DNA of 64,000 bases from a virus: IMG/VR virus record IMGVR_UViG_3300021962_000060, positions 26,922 through 90,921 of that record; one strand, written 5' to 3'. This document shows positions 7,421-15,842 of the stretch, in pieces. The notes beneath the pieces are model-generated. The model made no database searches, was not told the origin of the DNA, and was given only the letters and a program-made list of their open reading frames with translations. Position 1 is the stretch's first letter. The number at the start of each line of letters is the position of its first letter. Both the position numbers and the translations under genes were made by a program.

Positions 7421-7505
7421 TCTCAATTACCTTATAAAGCTTCACATTGCCAAGATCCGCAATCAGAACCTCTTCCTGTTCCACTTTCTCAATTTTAACA
7501 GACAT
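7377..7505 (-). CDS. Very small acidic protein with strong ribosome site
   Basis: A 42-residue frame starting MSVKIEKVEQEEVLIADLGN and ending ENTDESEG, overlapping the start of the glycosyltransferase gene by 44 bases in another frame. The ATG at 7505 is preceded by AAAGGAGG, one of the best ribosome sites in the region, with a suitable gap. The beta-like pattern with Gly-Asn turn (DLGNVKLYKVI) and acidic tail suggest a genuine small protein rather than chance. Function unknown. Confidence 0.6.
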   Translation of the reverse strand: MSVKIEKVEQEEVLIADLGNVKLYKVIENEERILENTDESEG

Positions 7506-7551
7506 ACTACCTCCTTTCTTCAATAAAATTAAAAGATATAGTAATACTTAG

Positions 7552-8460
7552 TCAGTCTTCAGTTGAATTACTAAATTCGCAAGTTGAGCATAAATCTCCA
7601 ACTTGTAAATTCGCTTTATGCTTTATATTTTTCTCACTGCCCCATCCCCACTTTTTTCTTTCATCGGGTATGGAATTATTACATTTAACTTTTTCTTCTA
7701 AAGTGTTTAAATATTCAACAAAATCTGGGAAGAAGAATTGCAATTGGTCTTTTTCTCCACGCTTAGCAAATGAACCACACAAGCACTCACCAGACATATG
7801 AATCATATCAGAAACGGGATTCCTAGGGATATCTTTATTAATTTTTCTATACAAATTAATATCGGCTTTTGTCCAATTGACAATCGGAGAAATCCATACA
7901 ACAGATCTATTACGAACAAAAACAGGAGAGTCTTTTCTACGGGAAGACTCATCTCTTCTTTTACCACTTAAAAACACAATTCTTTGCTTTTTTGGTATAT
8001 TATTTTCTTTAACAGCTTTTCTTAAAGCCCTTTCTTTAAGTCTTTGATACATTACAAAATGTTGACTTGGGCCAGGAAATCCATTTTCAATTATTAAATT
8101 TTCATAACTGTCTTTATCATCAGACATATATGTTTTTAAAGGAATATTGAAATTTAAACAAGTATTTTTTACATAATCATACGTTTGAGAAATACCAATC
8201 CCTGTGTTTACATGAATTGCAAAATTTGCTATATCTTTGAATAAATAAAACAATACAGTCGAATCATTACCGCCAGAAAATAAAATGCATGTATTTGACA
8301 ATTCTTTTTTATCATCTAAGATATGACATTGAACTCCAAGATTGTATATCTCATAAGCTTCTTGAATCAATAAATTCAATCTTAATAAAGCATCATCATC
8401 ACTTAAAAGTAAGACTTCTTTATTAGTCATTTTTAAGTTTTGAAACTTGTCTAAGTCCAT
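7552..8460 (-). CDS. PAPS-reductase/DndC-like ATP-pyrophosphatase
   Basis: 302 residues of the adenine-nucleotide alpha-hydrolase superfamily. The PP-loop SGGNDST lies at residues 62-68 in strand ILFSGGNDSTVLFYLF. A central FLSGKRRDESSRR matches the conserved 'GxRxxES' region of PAPS reductase and DndC relatives. The end has cysteine motifs ECLCGSF and LCSTCE that could bind Fe-S or zinc. Such proteins either reduce activated sulfate or activate a substrate for thiolation, including DNA phosphorothioation. No dndB/D/E partners are seen, so the product is open. The next gene upstream is a YkgJ-type cysteine cluster protein, three bases apart, a likely functional partner. Confidence 0.8.
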   Translation of the reverse strand: MDLDKFQNLKMTNKEVLLLSDDDALLRLNLLIQEAYEIYNLGVQCHILDDKKELSNTCILFSGGNDSTVLFYLFKDIANFAIHVNTGIGISQTYDYVKNTCLNFNIPLKTYMSDDKDSYENLIIENGFPGPSQHFVMYQRLKERALRKAVKENNIPKKQRIVFLSGKRRDESSRRKDSPVFVRNRSVVWISPIVNWTKADINLYRKINKDIPRNPVSDMIHMSGECLCGSFAKRGEKDQLQFFFPDFVEYLNTLEEKVKCNNSIPDERKKWGWGSEKNIKHKANLQVGDLCSTCEFSNSTED

Positions 8461-8463
8461 AAA

Positions 8464-9216
8464 TCAACTCCATTGAAAAGCAATCGGTATACCGGATTCC
8501 GAGGATTCCTTTTCAAGTTTCTCTTTTTCATACCCATGAATTTTAGTAAACTCAACTCTATAGTTGAACCAGCCAATAACGCCATTCCAAAACTTATCTT
8601 CTGTTGTATCGCGAAGTTTAATCAATTCCTCGTCTGTTAATAAAAAGCTTAAAACACCAAGAGGCATGTAAACTGTCAAATCATAGTTAACATCTTTATC
8701 AGCAGAATACTTTTTTAGAAGCATCTGATAGTCTTCAACTATCCTTTTAACAGCAGGGCCGGCATAGTGATCAATTGCATCATTTTCATTTCTTATTCTT
8801 GGACAAAAATCATCAACACTTGTTATGGTTCCAAAAGATCTACAAACAAGCGGTCTATAACCATATATACTGCATCCACCTTTATAGAAGGCACAATGAC
8901 GTTCAGTTTCTCCACCAGGCTTCCAGTCATCATCATGCATTGCATCAATTAAATCCTGAATGACACCGCCAATCCACTCATTAGCAAAGTCTTCACCTTT
9001 GCTTTCCATGAGGCGATAGCATTCCTGCTTCAAACTAAAAGCAATATTCGCACATTCCATCATGGGAATGGTCAAACCAATTTTACAACAATTACCAGAG
9101 CCAAGACACTTGTATTTTGTTTGATTTTGTTTGGCTTCTAAAACACGAACTTGATTGTAAATCATATCAAGATGTGCAAAAGTAGTAATATCTTTAATAT
9201 CGACACTTCTTCTCAT
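8464..9216 (-). CDS. YkgJ-family metal/Fe-S cluster protein
   Basis: 250 residues. It has the full cysteine signature of the YkgJ (zinc- or iron-chelating) family: CLGSGNCC at residues 37-44, then near residues 108-131 a HCAFYKGGCSIYGYRPLVCRSFG block with the typical C-x-Y-x-x-RP-x-x-CR-x-F spacing. The family's role is poorly known; members resemble Fe-S oxidoreductases. The gene lies between an HTH gene (ATGA overlap at its start) and the PAPS-reductase-like gene, suggesting the two act together in a sulfur or redox step. Confidence 0.8.
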   Translation of the reverse strand: MRRSVDIKDITTFAHLDMIYNQVRVLEAKQNQTKYKCLGSGNCCKIGLTIPMMECANIAFSLKQECYRLMESKGEDFANEWIGGVIQDLIDAMHDDDWKPGGETERHCAFYKGGCSIYGYRPLVCRSFGTITSVDDFCPRIRNENDAIDHYAGPAVKRIVEDYQMLLKKYSADKDVNYDLTVYMPLGVLSFLLTDEELIKLRDTTEDKFWNGVIGWFNYRVEFTKIHGYEKEKLEKESSESGIPIAFQWS

Positions 9217-9512
9217 CTAAGTTTCTTACCCTTTTTTTTCAAAGCATTTGCTTTACGCATTTCTCGTCTTTTTCTTTCGACCATCTCTTGCATTGGCGAT
9301 TTAGGTCTCCTGAGAGTTGTACTCTTCAGATTACGACCTTTTCCTCTATACTTTAAAAGATCATACTTTTTAACCCAGTTGTACAAAGCCTGAGGTGTGA
9401 CTTTAATGTTATAGGTCTTTTCAAGATGCTTACAGATATCAGTCAAATTCATACGGCGTTTAACATACATCTCGTAAAGAAACTGCTTATCTTTATATGG
9501 TTCTAAAGCCAT
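9213..9512 (-). CDS. Helix-turn-helix DNA-binding protein
   Basis: 99 residues from the ATG at 9512 (MALEPYKDKQFLYEMYVKRR); an earlier ATG at 9524 is possible. Residues 20-50 form a homeodomain-like HTH (NLTDICKHLEKTYNIKVTPQ followed by ALYNWVKKY), like resolvase or transposase HTH modules. The C-terminus is strongly basic (RKRREMRKANALKKKGKKLR). It overlaps the resolvase gene before it and the YkgJ gene after it. Probably a regulator or DNA-structuring protein. Confidence 0.7.
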   Translation of the reverse strand: MALEPYKDKQFLYEMYVKRRMNLTDICKHLEKTYNIKVTPQALYNWVKKYDLLKYRGKGRNLKSTTLRRPKSPMQEMVERKRREMRKANALKKKGKKLR

Positions 9513-10083
9513 GAGTAATACCATACCACATCCCGATGCCTATTGCGTCGGTAATATCACTATCAAGCCCTTCAGAAACAAAATTTTCTATTTTTTGATC
9601 CAAAATATCCTTGACGCGCTGTTTTCTTTCATTACTTAGTCTTTGCTGAATTCCCTTTTTACCGAATTCTTTTTCTATCGATGCAGCCTCTTTTTTAGAA
9701 ACATTCTTATACCCAATTCCAGATTTCCAAGTTAAAGGATTTACATCAGTTACATTCTTACAATAATCATCAAGAATGCCCCATGTAAAACCAATAATAT
9801 ATGAAATAATACGACTTGATTGAAAGTTCTGAATAAATACAGATTGCTCAATCACGCAAGCATCGGGCTTGTAGTTACCACATATTGCCGGCAATTCATT
9901 CTTTATTATTGTAAATTTACGACTCATTTCAGGAGTTGATGCAAGATGTATCTTGCCATAATCTACAACAGTGATATTGTTTTCACTTATATCAAGGACA
10001 GACCAAGCGAGCGAATGAGATGCAGGATCTATGGAAAGAACACGACAGTTTTTTACTTTAGAAACAAGAGAAGATATACTCAT
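9493..10083 (-). CDS. RuvC-like Holliday junction resolvase
   Basis: 196 residues with the RNase H-like layout of RuvC. The first strand LSIDPASHSLAWSV supplies D19, ACVIEQS supplies E79, and the C-terminal helix SDITDAIGIGMWYG supplies D176 and D179. These four acidic residues form the two-metal site that cuts branched DNA. It sits in the recombination block with a RecA-like protein and a Cas4-like nuclease and probably clears junctions before packaging. Confidence 0.85.
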   Translation of the reverse strand: MSISSLVSKVKNCRVLSIDPASHSLAWSVLDISENNITVVDYGKIHLASTPEMSRKFTIIKNELPAICGNYKPDACVIEQSVFIQNFQSSRIISYIIGFTWGILDDYCKNVTDVNPLTWKSGIGYKNVSKKEAASIEKEFGKKGIQQRLSNERKQRVKDILDQKIENFVSEGLDSDITDAIGIGMWYGITHGFRTI

Positions 10084-10406
10084 TGATCTTCACTCCTTAG
10101 TTTGGCTTCATCCCAACCCCAAGAAACAAGTCTTTGAATAAATCTCTCTTTTTTGCACCTTTCGCAAATCTTTTCTTTATTATATCTAGATAGTACTGTT
10201 GAACAATTCGGCGTAGAACAAACTCTTTTCTTTTTTCTATTACTTTTTGTTGTATAGTATTTTTCTAAAAGTTTTTTATTTGTAACTATTTTTCTACACT
10301 CGGCTGAGCAATATATACCGTTATAAGTTTTTGGTATAAAGCTTACTGAACAATCAGTATTTGCACAAAACCTTTCTTTAAAAAGGTTCAAGTCCTTTTT
10401 CGTCAT
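10080..10406 (-). CDS. Double zinc-finger protein
   Basis: 108 residues with two four-cysteine sites. The first is CANTDC ... YCSAEC (residues about 14-37); the second is CSTPNC ... ICERC (about 63-84). The linker between them is very basic (KSNRKKKRV). The paired C-x4-C/C-x2-3-C sites suggest nucleic-acid or protein binding. It overlaps the resolvase start (ATGA) and the end of the nuclease gene upstream. No named family. Confidence 0.65.
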   Translation of the reverse strand: MTKKDLNLFKERFCANTDCSVSFIPKTYNGIYCSAECRKIVTNKKLLEKYYTTKSNRKKKRVCSTPNCSTVLSRYNKEKICERCKKERFIQRLVSWGWDEAKLRSEDQ

Positions 10407-11136
10407 TTGTATCCGACCAGCATTGAGAATACAAATCGCAACCCGAACAATTCTTAGAAGTTTTCTTATAAGGCTGGTCGGGTATTGTACCCTCTGTGAA
10501 GTTTTTATAAAACTTCCTATATTTAGTAAACAATTTATCTATAAAATCATCATCTTTATCTATAAGAATCGGAAGAATCTGCTGATTGTTCTTATTTTCA
10601 TAAATAACAAAAGCCTGATCAAGTTCTAGACAGCGCATATAGATTTGAGCCTGTCTATAGTGATCATCTTTAGGCTTATTATAGATTCTACGATACTCAA
10701 AACCCTCATTAGAAATTGACTTTAGTTCAATAAGTTTATGGCCATAAAAATCAATAATACCATCAGCAGTACCTTCAATCGGCGGATCAGAATAAGTAAC
10801 AGGGATTTCTTCTGCTACGAGTATGCCCATATTTTTCAGATAACTATATATTCTTTCATGCACAGCATGACCATTATCAAAAATACGATATGTCTGAGGA
10901 CTAAAAGAGGATTCAACATCAACCCCATTAAAAAGATAGTACCAGTATCTAGCACATTGATTTGTGTAACTAGGATGGAAACCACCAACCTTTTTGGTCT
11001 GGACAGCATTTCTAGACACAAAAGACTGATCAATTTTTTGGATCAACTCTAGTTCTAGGTCGGCTGAGCTTTTCTTAATTTCATCAGTCTTAGTATTCTC
11101 AGTCTTAGGAGATTTAAGAGCCTGTAGCGACTTCAT
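10378..11136 (-). CDS. Cas4/RecB-type PD-(D/E)XK exonuclease
   Basis: 252 residues. Nuclease motifs in order: H90/H93 in NGHAVHER, D125 in EGTADGIID, E137-x-K139 in KLIELKS, and Q162 in YRQAQIYM. Four cysteines are placed as in Cas4, one at the start of the domain (C61, CARYWYY) and three at the end (C230, C233, C239 in NCSGCDLYSQC), so an Fe-S cluster is likely. In phages this family prepares DNA ends for recombination. Neighbours are a RuvC-like and a RecA-like protein. Confidence 0.85.
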   Translation of the reverse strand: MKSLQALKSPKTENTKTDEIKKSSADLELELIQKIDQSFVSRNAVQTKKVGGFHPSYTNQCARYWYYLFNGVDVESSFSPQTYRIFDNGHAVHERIYSYLKNMGILVAEEIPVTYSDPPIEGTADGIIDFYGHKLIELKSISNEGFEYRRIYNKPKDDHYRQAQIYMRCLELDQAFVIYENKNNQQILPILIDKDDDFIDKLFTKYRKFYKNFTEGTIPDQPYKKTSKNCSGCDLYSQCWSDTNDEKGLEPF

Positions 11137-11453
11137 CAGTTATTACCCTTTCCAATAATTTTTAACACATTAATATTTTCAACAAGAGCTTCGTACATAG
11201 TTCTCCAAACATCATTTACAAACTTATCCTGCTCAGTCATCATGCTAGACTTGCGCTTATAGGCCTGAGATTTAACAATCATCATCGTTCTATAACCAGC
11301 AAGAACATTTGCATACTTCAGAGCCTGAGCGCCAACATAAAAATCAGGATTATCTATAATATCCTGAACAATACGCATGCATTCAAGAAACTCTTCAGCC
11401 TTATCGCCCATCTGCTCAGAAAGCCAATCAGGGTCTACAATAATATCTGCCAT
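11136..11453 (-). CDS. Hypothetical helical protein upstream of the Cas4-like nuclease
   Basis: 105 residues, nearly all helix (MADIIVDPDWLSEQMGDKAE at the start), ending NVLKIIGKGNN. Its stop overlaps the ATG of the Cas4-like nuclease by one base, so the two are coupled and may work together. No family recognised. It has its own likely promoter in the short gap after the DNA methylase gene. Confidence 0.65.
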   Translation of the reverse strand: MADIIVDPDWLSEQMGDKAEEFLECMRIVQDIIDNPDFYVGAQALKYANVLAGYRTMMIVKSQAYKRKSSMMTEQDKFVNDVWRTMYEALVENINVLKIIGKGNN

Positions 11454-11466
11454 ATTTATCCTTTAT

Positions 11467-11472
11467 ATCATA
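11467..11472 (-). promoter_or_regulatory. Promoter TGGTATGAT for the 11453 operon
   Basis: ATGGTATGAT (hexamer TATGAT) with 13 bases to the ATG at 11453 and an AAGGAT ribosome site between. It starts the leftward run that carries the nuclease, resolvase and PAPS-reductase genes. Confidence 0.5.
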
Positions 11473-11482
11473 CCATAGTGAA

Positions 11483-12922
11483 TTACAAATATTCTGTCAT
11501 AACAGAAGCAATCCAAGAAACAACCGGAACAGCAACAGCATTTCCAATCATCTTGTATCGATTAGTGTTAGACACTTCTTTACCATCAGCACCATATCTA
11601 GTGTGATCATCATCAAAACCCATCAGACGCTCGCACTCAATAGGCGTAAGCCTTCTCAAGACCAAATCAGGTGTACAAACACCATGCTGAGAAACGGTAT
11701 CAAGAGTATAGGACGGGTCATTTGGCTCACCAAAACCCCTACCAGCAGGACCGGCAGAATCAGAACGCCCAATGATAGTACCCTGAATCGGAATAGCAGT
11801 AGGATCGCCAATCATAGGAACATTATTACCACCAGTACCCATCCTAGCTTTCAAAGTTGGCATAATACCATCATCATAAACACGAACATCATTGACTCTA
11901 GTACCATCCAAAATAAGAACAGTAGAACGAGATTCACTGTTATTATCAAAAGCATTCAAAGTGGGACTAACAGACTCATTAGCCCAAACTTCAGGCGGTA
12001 AATTGCCTTCAGCATCACGGGCACCTGACCTAATCACCTTGACAAACGATTCAACATTAGAATGCAAAACAAAGTTTTCATCAGGACGCTTATGACTAGT
12101 AGCCCTAAACGTAGAACCACCTTCCTTGTAATTACCAAAACCAGTCTTCCCATACAAGACAGGCTGGGCCACAGCGTTACCAGTACTCTCACGCCTCATC
12201 GGTGGAAAAGCATCAAAAGAAGGTTGACAATCAATACCATTCTTGTGGTTAAAACCTATTGCTTCTCCGCCAACAAGTCCAGCGCTTTCTTCAGAGCCGG
12301 CGGAAGAGCGTTGCCTCTTCTTTCTGACCTTCTTAAGATTCCCACTGCTGTCTTCGGGGACAGGTAGTATTTGGTTTCCACTTCTTCCAACGATTGCAGG
12401 ATCGAAACAAGCAATGAGGAAGACTCTACGCCTTCTGTGTGGGATTCCAAACCATTGTGCATCCAACACGTGCCATTCAATTGCCAATGCCCCGATGTTT
12501 GCCATTTCGTCAAGGACTGCTGCGAAGTCGTTTCCTTTATTACTTGTGAGGGCACCTGGGACGTTTTCCCAAATAGCGACTCTTGGATATGTATTTCCTG
12601 TTGCATTTCTCATCTCCTTAATAATTCTGGTTGCTTCAAAAAACATAGACGATCTCTCGCCATCTAAACCGGCACGCTTACCAGCAACAGACAAGTCCTG
12701 ACAAGGCGAACCAAAACTAACAACATCAACAGGCTTAATATCAGCACCATTGACACCACAAACATCCAAATACTTATCAGTATCTGGCCAATGATAACTC
12801 AACACATTCTGGCAATGCTTATCCCATTCAATTTGCCAAGAACACTCCCAGCCGGCAGACTCAAAACCACGATCAAAACCGCCGATACCAGCAAACATAC
12901 TACCAAAAGTAATCTTATTCAT
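11483..12922 (-). CDS. DNA (cytosine-5) methyltransferase
   Basis: 479 residues from the ATG at 12922. Motif I SMFAGIGGFDRG, motif IV SFGSPCQDLS with the catalytic cysteine at about residue 74, motif VI ENVPG, motif VIII RRRRVF, and motif X RYKMIGNAVAVPVVSWI are all present, so the enzyme looks active. A long variable section between about residues 195 and 430 includes the target-recognition domain and repeated phrases on S-x-TL (SVSPTL, IMPTLKARMG, PSYTLDT), as in other multi-domain Dcm-like enzymes. No restriction partner is seen, so self-protection against host enzymes is likely. Its target is unknown; GCCGGC is a candidate worth testing. Confidence 0.9.
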   Translation of the reverse strand: MNKITFGSMFAGIGGFDRGFESAGWECSWQIEWDKHCQNVLSYHWPDTDKYLDVCGVNGADIKPVDVVSFGSPCQDLSVAGKRAGLDGERSSMFFEATRIIKEMRNATGNTYPRVAIWENVPGALTSNKGNDFAAVLDEMANIGALAIEWHVLDAQWFGIPHRRRRVFLIACFDPAIVGRSGNQILPVPEDSSGNLKKVRKKRQRSSAGSEESAGLVGGEAIGFNHKNGIDCQPSFDAFPPMRRESTGNAVAQPVLYGKTGFGNYKEGGSTFRATSHKRPDENFVLHSNVESFVKVIRSGARDAEGNLPPEVWANESVSPTLNAFDNNSESRSTVLILDGTRVNDVRVYDDGIMPTLKARMGTGGNNVPMIGDPTAIPIQGTIIGRSDSAGPAGRGFGEPNDPSYTLDTVSQHGVCTPDLVLRRLTPIECERLMGFDDDHTRYGADGKEVSNTNRYKMIGNAVAVPVVSWIASVMTEYL

Positions 12923-13214
12923 AATCACTACCTTTAATCAAATCGTTGAAAACATCCCAATCAATAATTGCTACCTTGGTATCAGAATCCTCACCAAGAA
13001 CAACAGAAATACAAGGATACTTGTAATTAGATCTCCAAGCATCCTTTCTCATCTTGATCCAAGCGTCACGACTTAAAGTAAAAGACGATCCATTATGCTT
13101 ATAATCAAGTAAGAACTTATGGTAAGTAGCGTCACCTTTGTTGACACCCCGACCCGAATTTTTGACAGCCTTTGCCTTATCACGCTTAATTTCTTCTTTC
13201 TCAGTACGCTTCAT
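12915..13214 (-). CDS. Hjc-like PD-(D/E)XK nuclease
   Basis: 99 residues. After a basic N-terminus comes NSGRGVNKGDATYHKFLLDYKHNGSS-type sequence: G-D (about residue 28), then strand FLLDYKH giving D-x-K, then SFTLSRDAWIKMRKDAW and the strand CISVVLG. This order matches short actinophage proteins of the archaeal Hjc/RusA-like resolvase-nuclease group. It lies between the UV glycosylase and the DNA methylase, overlapping both by a few bases. Confidence 0.65.
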   Translation of the reverse strand: MKRTEKEEIKRDKAKAVKNSGRGVNKGDATYHKFLLDYKHNGSSFTLSRDAWIKMRKDAWRSNYKYPCISVVLGEDSDTKVAIIDWDVFNDLIKGSDYE

Positions 13215-13618
13215 TCTACCGGCCAGACATACTCAAGATCAACAGGATCATTGAAGAACTGCGAGTAATACTCAAAATTCTTACGCAACAAATTAGAACG
13301 ATGAGACCTATGAAAATCATAGTTGCCAAACCAAGAAGGCATAACAACATTAGACTCATCAACAACCTCAAAAGACATGGTATTCTTATAACCACGCTTT
13401 ACCCACTCTGCAATCGTCAAATTCTGATATACCTTCATGGCTTCCTCATAACCCCTCCACATACGAGTAACAGGATGATTCCTCCAGCCTTGACTATCAG
13501 TACGACCAAGAAGTACGTTCAAAACTTGAAAAGTCTCAACACGTTGCTTCCCCAGCCGTCTATAATCCAAAACCTCAACAGACTTCTTAAAGTCATCAAA
13601 AGGTAAAAAAGTTTGCAT
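13211..13618 (-). CDS. Pyrimidine-dimer DNA glycosylase-like protein (MSMEG_6728/DenV type)
   Basis: 135 residues from the ATG at 13618, which follows GGAGG by six bases; the in-frame extension to 13663 crosses the promoter and ribosome site. The N-terminus MQTFLPFDDFKKSVEVLDYR followed by RLGKQRVE, then HPVTRMWRGYEEAMKVY, is the hallmark of the MSMEG_6728 group related to T4 endonuclease V. Such enzymes excise UV-damaged pyrimidines, which would suit a phage in sunlit water. It has its own promoter. Confidence 0.8.
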   Translation of the reverse strand: MQTFLPFDDFKKSVEVLDYRRLGKQRVETFQVLNVLLGRTDSQGWRNHPVTRMWRGYEEAMKVYQNLTIAEWVKRGYKNTMSFEVVDESNVVMPSWFGNYDFHRSHRSNLLRKNFEYYSQFFNDPVDLEYVWPVE

Positions 13619-13641
13619 ATATCCTCCAATCGGTTTTGCAC

Positions 13642-13647
13642 AGTGTA
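13642..13647 (-). promoter_or_regulatory. Promoter TGTGGTACACT for the glycosylase-methylase operon
   Basis: Extended -10 TGTGG-TACACT lies 23 bases upstream of the ATG at 13618, giving a short leader that includes GGAGG. The TGTG extension is shared with several other promoters in the window. Confidence 0.5.
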
Positions 13648-13692
13648 CCACACCAGCAACCAAAATTTCCCAATTGCAGATTTATCACAAAA

Positions 13693-14925
13693 TTATTTAT
13701 CAACAAAAGTTAGCTCTTCGTCCGACAAAGCACGAAACTGACTCTGCGACAACAAAGAAGTATATAGTTTTTCGTCCACAGCCTGGATACGATGATCTGA
13801 ATCAAATGTTATACCAGTATTTGTTGAATAACTCCCATTGCCTGAATAGTATAAATACAGAGATGAATTTTTATACCCTTCAATTTCATTGAACATCTTA
13901 ATACCTACACGGCGTATTAGCGATTTTAACATAAAATCACATCTAGACTTCCAGTTGTATTCTGCATACACAGAATCCGCCTGATTATAAAAATATGAAC
14001 ATTCAGAAGATATATTGTTATACACTTTTTTCATTAGTTCAATCATTGAATCAAAATTAGCTAAAACAACATCTCCTTCAAAATATCCAGTATAAGTAGT
14101 AGGCCCAATTGTTGAATCTATTACATTATCACCAAGATATTTTTCATAAGAACACCATCTACCTGTCGATATTACCGGCATACCTGTAGCAAGAGCCTGA
14201 AGAGGTATGAATCCAAAACCTTCGCCTTCCGATGGATAAACCAAAACATCATGAGAATAAAAAAGATCAATCATTTCTTCATGAGAAAGTGTTTTATAAA
14301 TTTTCCGAATATTAGGAAGAAGAATTGATAAACCTTGATTGGAACTTCCTTCATGAGTGTGATACTTAAGAGTTAGTTCAACATTTGGATTATTTCCAAA
14401 AAGAATAATAAATGCTTGCTCAACCAGATCAGCACGCTTTCTTGGTGAACCGGAGTCAACATGCAAGAATCTAATCTTATCTCCTTGACCACGAAGCTTT
14501 GGTTTCCACATATCATCAATGCCATGTTCAAAAACATAAGTAGGAGTTTTAACTCCTGAATTCAAAACAGCGTCAGCCGCAAATTGGTTGCCAACCCATA
14601 TTTCATCAACACGATTCATTGGCTCAACCCAATGACTCCAAACTTTTGTAGCTTCTAAGTGAGTACCATATATTTTATATTGATGATCATGGAACTTTTT
14701 AAAACCAGGTGCTCTTAAGTCCTGCATGTTTTTTAAGTTATACCACTCTGGTTCCATATAAAACATTTGTATTGGCGACTGGCCACCATTCTGAACAACC
14801 TGCATTGTTTTATTTCTGTAGGTGAATTCAGAAAAATGTTTGCATATACGATTATACCCGTATGCATAACCAAAAATATCAACAGCATCCTTAATATGCT
14901 GATCTGTATGCATTGAAAATATCAT
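13693..14925 (-). CDS. Glycosyltransferase family 4-like (GT-B)
   Basis: 410 residues. The donor domain has FLHVDSGSPRKRADLV and the loop YPSEGEGFGFIPLQALATGMP, the same pattern as the other two GT4 proteins here. It is longer than those two, with an extra C-terminal part of about 60 residues rich in Ser, Tyr and Asn (YLYYSGNGSYSTNTGITFD). The ATG overlaps the RecA-like stop (TGATG). The acceptor is unknown; its place in the replication block makes DNA or an early target possible. Confidence 0.85.
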   Translation of the reverse strand: MIFSMHTDQHIKDAVDIFGYAYGYNRICKHFSEFTYRNKTMQVVQNGGQSPIQMFYMEPEWYNLKNMQDLRAPGFKKFHDHQYKIYGTHLEATKVWSHWVEPMNRVDEIWVGNQFAADAVLNSGVKTPTYVFEHGIDDMWKPKLRGQGDKIRFLHVDSGSPRKRADLVEQAFIILFGNNPNVELTLKYHTHEGSSNQGLSILLPNIRKIYKTLSHEEMIDLFYSHDVLVYPSEGEGFGFIPLQALATGMPVISTGRWCSYEKYLGDNVIDSTIGPTTYTGYFEGDVVLANFDSMIELMKKVYNNISSECSYFYNQADSVYAEYNWKSRCDFMLKSLIRRVGIKMFNEIEGYKNSSLYLYYSGNGSYSTNTGITFDSDHRIQAVDEKLYTSLLSQSQFRALSDEELTFVDK

Positions 14926-15842
14926 CAGGAATTCAAAATAATATTATAGATGTCCTGTCTATCAGACTCAGAAAGTTCTATAGAAGACAGACCATTCCAT
15001 TTCTTATCTCCATAAGCATACCAAGCGCCTCTGCGCTCAATTATATTTGACTCAACAGCCATGTCAATTAGTTCTCTATCTTGGTCAATACGACCTTCAT
15101 CAGGTAGAACATAGTAATAACCAGTAGTCCCAATAGTAGGCAACTGCTTAGTCTTCTCAATAGTCCATGTAGCACGCTGACTTAGGATACGGCTTGACTC
15201 ATCGCGCTCCATTTCTTTTTGCGACATGGAAAGAAAAAGCTTTACAATATTATGCATATTATGATGAACAGTATTACCCATCTTAGCTTTTGTAACAGCA
15301 TACATACCGCTCAAGTCAATAGTCTGATGGGCAATAAAAAGCATTATATTCTTTTCTTTATGAAGATGATTTACAAGCTTCTGCAAGAAGTAACCCTGAG
15401 AACGAGCCTGAAGTCCCATAGCTTTACCACCGTCAGGCTTATCATAAAACTCTTCTTTGATAATATTAGAAAGACTATCAAATAAGAAAATATGCTTTTC
15501 ATCAGGATGATTCAAATATGGAACAAGGTTCTTTAAAATCTCTTCAACAATAGTTGACTGAATAACTACAATATCATCAATATCGATACCGCACTTTTCC
15601 GCATAACTATCAGAGTAAGAATACTCTGAATCAATAATTACCGGCCTATACCCCATCTTTTGTGCCTCAGAAATAATCCTAAAGCACATAGTTGTCTTAC
15701 CTACGGACGGAGTACCCCAGAATAAATGAGTAGCACCAGTATTCAGTCCACCACCAAGTGCTTTATTCAAACCCAAACTAGGAGTCGGAATAATATCGTG
15801 AGTGGGCATTTTATCGCCCTTACGCTTATCAACAAATAACAT
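14925..15842 (-). CDS. RecA/UvsX-like recombinase
   Basis: 305 residues of the RecA ATPase core. Walker A is GTPSVGKTT at residues 43-51, Walker B is HIFLFDSLS near residue 118, and the following helix-strand (LMLFIAHQTIDLSG-type) fits the RecA Q/sensor strand. It lacks the long C-terminal domain of bacterial RecA and is closer in size to phage UvsX-like proteins. It forms filaments on ssDNA for strand exchange or replication restart. The ATG shares one base with the stop of the upstream methyltransferase gene. Confidence 0.85.
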   Translation of the reverse strand: MLFVDKRKGDKMPTHDIIPTPSLGLNKALGGGLNTGATHLFWGTPSVGKTTMCFRIISEAQKMGYRPVIIDSEYSYSDSYAEKCGIDIDDIVVIQSTIVEEILKNLVPYLNHPDEKHIFLFDSLSNIIKEEFYDKPDGGKAMGLQARSQGYFLQKLVNHLHKEKNIMLFIAHQTIDLSGMYAVTKAKMGNTVHHNMHNIVKLFLSMSQKEMERDESSRILSQRATWTIEKTKQLPTIGTTGYYYVLPDEGRIDQDRELIDMAVESNIIERRGAWYAYGDKKWNGLSSIELSESDRQDIYNIILNS

